Source: Cyanodermella asteris
Taxonomy: Eukaryota; Ascomycota; Lecanoromycetes; Ostropales; Stictidaceae
Direction of reading: 5' to 3'
Assembly: GCA_900618795.1 (NCBI GenBank)
Contig: UYJD01000006.1
Coordinates: 1,401,513-1,465,512, forward strand
DNA length: 64,000 nt
The position numbers and the translations under genes are program-made. Of this stretch, positions 56,824-64,000 are shown one piece after another. The notes under the pieces are model-generated. The model saw only the letters and a list, made by a program, of their open reading frames with translations. It made no database searches and was not told the origin of the DNA. Within the stretch, counting starts at the first letter, position 1; each line of letters begins with the position of its first letter.

Positions 56824-58779
56824 ATGCCAGGCCCTGGGAGTAAGGGAAAGGGCTCCAAAGGCGGCAACGCCAGGCCTCCACGCAGCCGCAATTCGACACC
56901 AGGCTCTGTGACTGGGCCTCCCCTCTCGACAATGCAAGCTCTCACGCCCTTCCTCGACCTTTCATTATCATCCCTCGCCATTCCCACAAACCTTCTCTAC
57001 GACGAACTTCTTGACAGGCAAGGAGGCTCTGGCGGCATCCCTGACTCCCGCCACTTACGGGCTCTTGCCGAGGATCTCAAGAACCTAAGCGCGCTAGCAG
57101 ATGATCGAAACACCGTTTGTGACAAGGGCATTCGAGCTCTAGCAAAGCGACAAAGAGAAAGAATGGACTACGATCGTGAGACGGAAATGCTAGATCGAGA
57201 AAACGAGGAAAAAGCGCGTCTGAAGCGAGTCGCCGAAGGCGACGATGCGAAAGAGAGCAACAGGTCAAAGCGGAGGAAGGAACAGAGTAAAGTGTCTAAG
57301 GACGAACGGCCGTTGGCCGTTGGCGCACATGGCTTGGCTCGTCAAGACGGCACTGATGTGGGAAGACAGAATTCTCCACGCTCGACCTCAAAGCCTGAAT
57401 CAGGAAGTTCGTCGCCGCTGTCTCAGCTACAATCGCCCATGGTAGAATCCGGTCAGAATGGCCCTGCTGCCGCACCTAGACGCGGCTCGTCCTCTACCAG
57501 CAGCTCGGAAGATTCGCATCAACCTGCACCCGCCCCGAGCATCCCTCAATACCAGACGTTTGGCGCCAATCCGTTGACCTTTGACGATCCGACAGTGTAC
57601 CACATTCGTGATGTCACAGACGACATGTCTGACGAAGAGAAGAAAGATATCTATTGCGTGGCTGTGTTTCCACATAGCGATTTGAAGGAATTAACGGCAG
57701 GGACGCCGCCGGACAAGGACTTTAGTAGCGCCAAACCCAGTAATCAAGTCGCGGCAACCACGTTCGCAGCCTATCTCGAGCCGTACATGCGTCAATTCGG
57801 AGAGGAGGACGTCGCCTTTTTGAAGGACAGAGGCGATCGTGGAGACATCTTCACGGTCAACCCCCGAGGCTCGCGGCATTATAAAGATATTTGGGCAGAA
57901 GAAGATAGTGGCATGGCCTTGGATCGTGACAACGGCCAGATGGTGCCAAATCAAGCTCGCGGCGATCTCAGCCAGATCACAGATGACGTTGCTGCAACAG
58001 ATCAGGTGTCTCTGGGGCCAGTCACCGAGCGCGTGCTAGCACTGATGAAGTCAGAGCGGAAAGGGTCGGCCGAAGACAAGGACACCGATGGTGTGCAGCA
58101 GGAAAGCGTCAACGGGGAAAACTCTGAACAGCTTAATGGGACAGGTGACGAGGCAGAGCAATCGGCCACTCATTTTGCCGAGTCGACACGAAGTGAGTGG
58201 AAGATACCGACTAGCAAAGTCGACTACGCCGGTATGGACGAGCGTCTGAAACAAGAACTTCGCTATATCGGCTTTTTAGGCCAAGACGACGAGCCAGTAT
58301 TTGACGGCCATTGGGATGACGAGGTTGCCGAACGTATTAGGGTACTGCAGACAGAACTCCGGAGGGTATCCATCGAGAACGGCGCGAGGAAAGCCCTGCT
58401 GCTGGACAAGGTTAAGGAGCATATGGCACATCAGGAATTCTCCACAATCCAAGAAGACTTGGATGGACAAATTGTTCAAGCCTTTCTTAAGAGGAACAGG
58501 ACCTTGAACAAGCCAAGCAAGAATAAGAAAAGGCCTGGCGGGAGCACTGCGCCAGCTGCTGGTGTTGGAGCGGGCGTTAGCAAGCCCGGGATTGGGGATG
58601 TTGCCCGAACCCTTATTGATCGACGACGCAGATGGATGGATACACTGCAAGGCATTTTCGACGAAGACTTCACCAAGATCAAGTCAGATGGTGACAAGCT
58701 TTTTGCAGATGAGGCAATGAAGGAGAAGATGAAGGCAGAGGAGGAGAATTGGGATGAAGATACGGAGCTTGGGGTATAG
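56824..58779 (+). CDS. ngg1: SAGA/ADA complex subunit Ngg1 (Ada3)
   Basis: Homologue of Ngg1/Ada3, the subunit that links Gcn5 and Ada2 in SAGA and ADA histone acetyltransferase complexes. Single exon, 651 residues. ATG 56824 (MPGPGSKGKG) is the first ATG of the frame and sits in context CAAAATGCC. Visible parts: a basic Gly-rich start, a conserved N-terminal helix LTPFLDLSLSSLAIPTNLLYDELL, a charged region rich in Arg/Glu/Lys, and a Ser/Pro linker. The block YQTFGANPLTFDDPTVYHIRDV follows, and then the C-terminal Ada3 domain (EWKIPTSKVDYAGMDERLKQELRYIGFL, DDEVAERIRVLQTELRRVS, and DRRRRWMDTLQGIF near the end). The partner gene gcn5 is 31 kb to the left; both are single-copy in most fungi. They share no promoter. 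Confidence 0.92.
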   Translation: MPGPGSKGKGSKGGNARPPRSRNSTPGSVTGPPLSTMQALTPFLDLSLSSLAIPTNLLYDELLDRQGGSGGIPDSRHLRALAEDLKNLSALADDRNTVCDKGIRALAKRQRERMDYDRETEMLDRENEEKARLKRVAEGDDAKESNRSKRRKEQSKVSKDERPLAVGAHGLARQDGTDVGRQNSPRSTSKPESGSSSPLSQLQSPMVESGQNGPAAAPRRGSSSTSSSEDSHQPAPAPSIPQYQTFGANPLTFDDPTVYHIRDVTDDMSDEEKKDIYCVAVFPHSDLKELTAGTPPDKDFSSAKPSNQVAATTFAAYLEPYMRQFGEEDVAFLKDRGDRGDIFTVNPRGSRHYKDIWAEEDSGMALDRDNGQMVPNQARGDLSQITDDVAATDQVSLGPVTERVLALMKSERKGSAEDKDTDGVQQESVNGENSEQLNGTGDEAEQSATHFAESTRSEWKIPTSKVDYAGMDERLKQELRYIGFLGQDDEPVFDGHWDDEVAERIRVLQTELRRVSIENGARKALLLDKVKEHMAHQEFSTIQEDLDGQIVQAFLKRNRTLNKPSKNKKRPGGSTAPAAGVGAGVSKPGIGDVARTLIDRRRRWMDTLQGIFDEDFTKIKSDGDKLFADEAMKEKMKAEEENWDEDTELGV

Positions 58780-60315
58780 TGTCTCTGTCCATACAGCAGA
58801 GCATGCACAGTTTTAGAACACGGAACGCGCAACGATACGCAAATGACGAATGAAATTACCCAACAGCAGAGTCGGCGGTTCATATCCCACCTAGAATCTA
58901 TTTAGATGTCGTGCAAAAGTAGTTCGACAGACAGATTCAGCGACATCGTTGCCAAAGAGCAATTTGGCATGGATGGACCGTCTCTGGCCGGATCCACGTT
59001 ATCTGATCCAAGCATCGTAGCAACGGCCGACCCAAACCCTACACAAAGTCTTAGAGAGAACTGAACAAAGCGGCGGCCTATTGATGGCTGCCCTTGACCG
59101 AAATAGCAGGTGACCTGGAGGCTCATGTCGGTCAGTGGTACGGACTGAACGGGGAGTTCGGACAAGGCTTTCTTGGGCGAAGATAAGCAAAGGCATGTGT
59201 CCTTCAGGCTTGTTGAGGCCTGCTGTTGGCCGACAACTCAGGTCTATGACAAGACTCTGGTCTCAGATATGGGCAGTGAGCAGACCAGCATACTTTAGCG
59301 TGGCGCGTACGAGCATCATCATCATCATCATCTCAGCGCAGCTGTACCTTTCCGGGCCGGCGGGAGACGTAAGGTGGGAGCCGGTCAAGACAACTCCACA
59401 TAGCAGCGTGGCATTCGTCTTGTCTCCTGTGAGTCACTGGTATCGTGCTGTGTGGCGGAAGTGATGGCAAAGCAGGCTTACCTGATGGAGCCTAGCAAGG
59501 CACGCCTGCTCCCTGTTCCCCCGTGTATACTATGATCAAACTTCAAGCCATCCCTGCGGCGGCTGAGGGGGTGTGGGCCCGTTCGAGACAGCGAATGTTG
59601 TGCCGCAGTATTGGAGAAAGTCGATTGTGCCTGCACCTCACGGACTCGGGTCCATTGGAGATTGAGGTTTTACCTCGAGCAGGAGTCGAGCTATGCCAGT
59701 CGTTATCACCTTCAGCTTGGGGCACTTCCAGTGCCGGACGAGCCCGATTCTGGGCCAGAAGCCGCAGATGAGCGTAGGAGCGTTCCTCGAGCGAAGGTGA
59801 AACCTTGATCTGCCCAGACCAAGTACCAGTACGGTAGCAACGCCATCAAAGAGCGGCGACAGGGGAGCGATGTGGCAAAGAGCGAATCAGCAGGCGAGCT
59901 GCGTTGAGCTTGCAGCGCTCGGACGTGCTCACGTGACTGCGCGTTTATTGAATCGCCAGGCCGACACGGCATCCCGGCTGTCGGTCGCGTCTCCCCGGCG
60001 CTGCGCAGTGGAAAAGATTCAGGCAGCTCTCCACTTCCTCCTCGCCTCGCAGCATCTCCCTGTTGATCCCGTCACACTATCGCCCTTTTCGGATACCTGC
60101 TGCGCTCATGCCGGCCAAACTCTCGCCGCCCAGGCTGCCTGTCTGTCGAGCTAGCTATTTCTTGCCCTTTTCTTTTCTCTCCGTCCTTTCCCTTCCTGCT
60201 TTGTCCGTCTGACTGCTGTGTCTTTTCTTCGAGCTTGCGGCTTGCCTTCTGACATCTGCAGCTGTCAGCCTCATTGAATGAGCTGTAATATAATTGTTCC
60301 TGTGATACCCTGCAC
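58780..60315. other. Intergenic, 1.5 kb, with ATC microsatellite
   Basis: No supported gene. Holds six tandem ATC units at 59315-59332. The last ~200 bp are strongly pyrimidine-rich and belong to the BTB gene promoter. Scattered open frames have no recognisable product. Confidence 0.45.
59315..59332 (+). repeat. (ATC)6 microsatellite
   Basis: Six perfect ATC units in intergenic DNA. Confidence 0.9.
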
Positions 60316-60323
60316 TATATAAG
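60316..60323 (+). promoter_or_regulatory. TATA box of the BTB-domain gene
   Basis: TATATAAG, 75 bp upstream of the ATG at 60391. Confidence 0.6.
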
Positions 60324-60390
60324 TCTGCCCTGCTCCCAGCTTCTGCGCCCTTCGGCCTCCTGCCGAATCCCCTTCTCGTCCTTGCCCACC

Positions 60391-61331
60391 ATGTTCTCAC
60401 TCAAACCCACGAAGACGACGACCAGCTACACGATCAAGCAGTCGAGCATGTCCTCGAAGCATCGTGCTGGCAAATCGACAGCCAGTAAAAGCAAGCGTTC
60501 CTTCAAGGACCAAGCTGCTCTGACAGAGAAGGCCAAACGCTTGACCATCGTCGAACCTCACACTCCTCCGGCCGAGTAAGTCTTCTCGAAGCACACCGGC
60601 TTCTCTCTGCTCACACTTGCAGTACTGCCAACTCGCCCATCGTCACTATAGCTGTTGGGGCAGACAATCGTCTCTTCGCCTGCCATGAATCGGTCCTCTG
60701 CAACTCCCCTTACTTCGCAGCTGTGTGCCGTTCACAGCACCTTGACGCCTCCGGCAAAAGAATCAGCCTGCCCGACGAGATTCCGGAAGTCTTCTCCTCG
60801 ATACTCGAGTACCTCTACAAAGGCGACTATTACCCTCGGCTCGTGCATGATAAGAGACGGAGCAGTTGGGCATTGGAAGGGGCTGAGACGAACAACGGCG
60901 GTAGAGGCGCTCTTGAGTCTACTGTCTACAATGCTCGCATCGATCACAGTATCTTAAAGGACACCGTAATCTACTGTTCCGCCGACCGATACGGCCTTGA
61001 TGATCTGAAGAAACTGGCTCTCAAGAAGCAAGGACTTCAGAGTGGCATACAATGCTCAACCATCCTGGCGAGCGCCCGCTACGCCTACGACAGCACTCCC
61101 GAGAACGATGCAAAGCTTCGTGCTCATTATCTTGCTCTGATCATCCGCAGCCGCAATACCTTCAAGCGAAGCGGGTAAGTCGTCTCTCGTGTTTCATTTG
61201 GGTTTCATGCTGACAAGTGTAGAACTTTGCAAAATCAGATGGAAGTTGGCGGCAAGATGTTCTTTGACCTCTTTGTCGCCATGTGCAACCACATGGATGA
61301 TATATCCTCTATCACCAAGTCACCACGTTAA
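60391..61331 (+). CDS. BTB/POZ-domain protein
   Basis: Exons 60391-60575, 60623-61174 and 61223-61331 (GT-AG introns 60576-60622 and 61175-61222) give 281 residues. The first ~60 residues are Lys/Ser/Thr-rich. A BTB/POZ fold follows at about residues 64-195: SPIVTIAVGADNRLFACHESVLCNSPYFAAVC, then ISLPDEIPEVFSSILEYLYKGDY, and later the C-terminal helices DRYGLDDLKKLALKKQ. A charged insert (WALEGAETNNGGRG) interrupts the fold. The third exon adds a helical end (QMEVGGKMFFDLFVAMCNHMDD). BTB proteins of this fungal type are possible cullin-3 adaptors or dimerisation scaffolds; no BACK, kelch or zinc-finger domain is present, so the partner is unknown. Confidence 0.9.
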
Positions 61332-61879
61332 TCTAATCCAGCGCCGAGGGCGTGACAACTTCACCAACGAATCCCACCAACACCAACACCCCACAATCTG
61401 TACCACTAGGGATACCCTTTACCGTGCTTGTTCCTTTGAAGCGTTTGGGTTCTGTATATTAGACGTTATCGCTGGTCGAAGAAAGCGCCATGGGCGCAAG
61501 ATCGGATTTTTGGACATCAGCTCGAGCACGGCTCGCTGAAGACTGCCACTCATGACTCTCATACCTCTAGACTTTTTGCAGCGGCCCCTAAGGCTCACTG
61601 CCTCAGACCTGCAAATCGAAATTTCGTAATAGCTTCATCGACTGCATCTTCTCGCCTGCCGTAGCTTCACCAGTATGACTCACATCAGGGTCGCTCGAGG
61701 TGCCTATAAGTGCCTGGCCGGTTGGCATGCCAGCGATCCTTCCACACTTTTGCAGGCATAATCACCTCACATACCGTCCTCCGGACTTTGTAGGCGTGGT
61801 CTCGTGGCATGTCTGAGAAGCCGTTCGTGGCCCCAAAGGCGCTCTTCCCGAGGTTCTTCTCCACGCCTCCGCAGCCGGT
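61332..61879. other. Intergenic between convergent genes
   Basis: About 550 bp holding the 3' ends of the BTB gene and csn12. No gene recognised. Confidence 0.4.
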
Positions 61880-63411
61880 CTAGGCACCAGCGCCCGGAAA
61901 CGCTGTGCCTTTGCTGAGAACCACAATCCCCCGCTCTCGCGCGATGTATCCCTTGACAAAGTTCTGCGTGTGACGTTAGTGTTGTACATCGTGGAGGAGT
62001 CACGCGCCGAGTTTCCGCCCCCTTTGCGCGGAAGACATCGCCCCTCTCACGCAACCAATCGGGGACCACTCACCTTGTATATCAAGTTCGCCAACATGCA
62101 CTCCACCTCATCACGTACTGTCGTACCCTCGCTATCTTCTAGGCTGCATCTTACTGCAGTCACGAACTCATCCACCGGCACCCTCGTCCGCCTCAGGCTT
62201 TCCACCGTCCCATCCTTGGCCTGCACCTCCTCGAAGCCACCTAATAAGAATACCTTGCGGAACAAGTTTCGCAAACACATGTCTCTTGCCCGCTCCAAGG
62301 TCAAATATGTCCGTGCCTTGACAAAGTATTCCTCGCCCGCTGCCAAGGCCGCATCGTATTGAGCCAGATTGCCTGTCCGGATCGCAACGCAGATTGGCTT
62401 GTAGAGGCGTTCGAGTCTCGGAAATGGCTGCAGTACGGCAGCTGTGGGCAGTTGACGACAAGTGATGAGTCGGCAAGGAATGAGATAGGATAGTATTCGT
62501 TCGCGATTGCGGTGCGCGTCCCGGTGGCACACTTGAAGAGCTTGGAAAAAATTGGTCTCGGCGGTTTCGTAGTCTTCTTCGAGAAAGAACATGAGGCCCG
62601 TGTAGAATCTGAACGTGCAGACGTGCGCTTTTGGGAACGCCTCGATGGGAGGCATGTCGACGTGAGATGCCATCATGGAACGATATACTGTCTTGCACAG
62701 TGACACCGAGCCGAGCTGTATCAAAATTAGTCCTGGGCGACGACTTGAAAAGCCAGTCTCACTAACCTTGAAATAAGTTTTGAACAGCAGGTTGGTCACA
62801 TAATACAAGCCCCATTTTCTCGAATCAATAATCGGCGACCTATCGTTGATGCAAAGCGTAAACATGCGATTGATCACCCTTGCAGCATCCTCGAGAGTAT
62901 CGTTCTTCGCCATGGTCGCTGCAATATCATCACTTTCAAAGGCCGCAATCGTCGAAGCATCCTTACCCTTCTCCTGCTCCTCCTGATCCGCCTCGATCGC
63001 AAAGCTTCTCAAAAACCGCCCAGCCACATACAGACAAGGCAGCGCCCAAGCCTCGAAACTCGAGTTATTGAATCCTCGGATCATGGCGTTCGTCATCTCC
63101 TTCCATGCATCGTACCGTCTCCGCCGCACTTTGCTATCGTCTCGGTTGGTGATAGCATCGCCCAGAAACCGCCAAAATGCAGCGAACACGTCGACCCAGG
63201 CGTCGAGCTCTTGTTTGCCAATTTTCCCTTCCCCAGGTAGCTGAAAAATATAGCGGAGGCTGTCGTGGATGTTGTATTCGTTGCAGGTTCGATAGAATGT
63301 GTCCAGTGCTACGATGTTCTCGGATTGAGAGGGTGGGAGTAGCACGTTCGCTATGCGGGGGCCCTCGCCATACATGTAGGCTGATCTGAATTCATTTTGA
63401 ATCCAATCCAT
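61880..63411 (-). CDS. csn12: PCI-domain protein Csn12 (COP9 signalosome / Thp1-PCID2 type)
   Basis: Csn12/Thp1/PCID2-family PCI-domain protein; yeast Csn12 is linked to the COP9 signalosome and, with Thp3, to transcription and splicing. Exons 63411-62767, 62715-62074 and 61963-61880 (introns 62766-62716 and 62073-61964, GT-AG) give 456 residues. The N-terminal part has FYRTCNEYNIHDSLRYIFQL and WGLYYVTNLLFKTYFK. The PCI helices include FRFYTGLMFFLEEDYETAE, SYLIPCRLITCRQLP and LYKPICVAIRTGNLAQYDAAL. The winged-helix end spans the last junction: DEVECMLANLIYK joined to NFVKGYIARERGIVVLSKG, a strong family signature that shows only after splicing. The first intron (51 nt) has no stop in frame, so an unspliced form would insert 17 residues. 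ATG 63411 gives MDWIQNEF. Confidence 0.92.
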
Positions 63412-63626
63412 ATTGACTTGTGAGGAGTGAAATGCTACATGGCGGCTATAATAATTGTGCTGGTTCAAACACGCTCAATTTGGCGTGGGCGCAGCCCGCC
63501 GCTTTGCACGGGCGTTCAAAACCGAGATCGACACTCACGTGACTTAGTACAGACATACGCCCTCGCGTTATAGCGGATATTCGTTTGCTTTCGCGACTGA
63601 TGAGCCCCTCTGTATTCAGAGGGATC
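63412..63626. other. Upstream flank of csn12
   Basis: Short upstream region up to the LTR-like sequence; no gene seen. Confidence 0.4.
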
Positions 63627-64000
63627 TGTCACGGACATAGGAGGGGACCGTCAGTCGGGGACTCACGGGAACTAATGAATCGAGGATTCATCAGGTACGG
63701 AGGTACTAACGACGGAGTTAGACTCCGAGGAGAGTTAGGAGAGCTAGGAGAGTTCGCTCTCCTAACTATCCTTACTCTCCTCTATATAAACCTATGGTCT
63801 ATATAGCTCGCCTCATCGGCATAGTAGATGGGAGCTCCTAGGCTCAACTTAATAGTATTAATGCTACCTTATTGATCGTAACCTTGCACACTCAGTTCAC
63901 CGCACCCCGTGAAGACCCAGACCTACGAGCAACACCATCAGACTTGACGCCGACCTTCATTGGCCGCCTACATAGTCAACCACCCCGTGCCCGCGTTACA
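63627..64000 (+). mobile_element. LTR-like sequence, possibly continuing past the right edge
   Basis: The stretch begins TGTCACGG and the window ends GTTACA, which resembles the TG...CA ends of an LTR, here ~374 bp. Inside is TATATAAA at 63783-63790, as in LTR promoters. Just upstream are three 9-bp units (AGGAGAGTT, AGGAGAGCT, AGGAGAGTT; 63728-63754) and a 12-bp perfect inverted repeat (63733-63744 with 63756-63767). No retroelement protein is in the window, so whether this is a solo LTR or the start of a full element cannot be told. The terminal repeats are imperfect, and the ends are an inference. Confidence 0.4.
63733..63767 (+). repeat. 12-bp inverted repeat (hairpin)
   Basis: AGTTAGGAGAGC at 63733-63744 is the exact reverse complement of GCTCTCCTAACT at 63756-63767, with an 11-nt loop. 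Confidence 0.85.

Overview
This is nuclear DNA of a filamentous ascomycete (Pezizomycotina). The evidence is: GT-AG introns of about 42-66 nt, a dispersed single 5S rRNA gene, a group III hybrid histidine kinase with tandem HAMP repeats, a Pth11-type receptor relic, a Rax1-type RGS protein, and secreted plant cell-wall hydrolases. The gene set fits a plant-associated Dothideomycete, but that class assignment is inference. No bacterial, viral or organellar segment was seen.

Layout. 1-5.1 kb: transaldolase-family gene (minus, cut by the left edge), CTNNBL1-like spliceosome factor (plus), GH27 alpha-galactosidase (minus). 5.1-9.3 kb: gene-poor, with a decayed Pth11-like receptor gene and a 5S rRNA gene that abuts it. 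9.4-13 kb: GMC alcohol (methanol) oxidase and a secreted protein of unrecognised family. 13.4-16.7 kb: two fungal proteins of unknown function. 18.3-26.2 kb: cytochrome P450, Rax1, Rad1, a small three-exon OST5 gene that is easily missed, and GCN5. 27.3-31.4 kb: GH10 xylanase interrupted by one in-frame TGA, RPA43, and a membrane J-protein. 34.2-43 kb: NIK1/OS-1 kinase, RTC3 and UAP1. 44.3-51.3 kb: GH2 beta-mannosidase with a 25-nt exon, and the importin KAP120. 52-58.8 kb: a membrane-anchored hypothetical protein, a peroxisomal ABCD transporter and NGG1/ADA3. 60.4-63.4 kb: BTB protein and CSN12. The last ~370 bp look like an LTR.

Functional links. Alpha-galactosidase, beta-mannosidase and xylanase are hemicellulose-degrading activities, and alcohol oxidase could oxidise methanol released from pectin. 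OST5 and UAP1 both serve protein glycosylation; UAP1 also feeds chitin synthesis. GCN5 and NGG1 are partners in the SAGA/ADA acetyltransferase complex. Apart from this, the window is a mosaic of housekeeping genes with no biosynthetic gene cluster around the P450. I found no clear undescribed multi-gene system. The most unusual points are the KDEL-ended secretory alpha-galactosidase, the xylanase TGA, the receptor relic abutting the 5S gene, and the repeat-bearing 3' end of GCN5.
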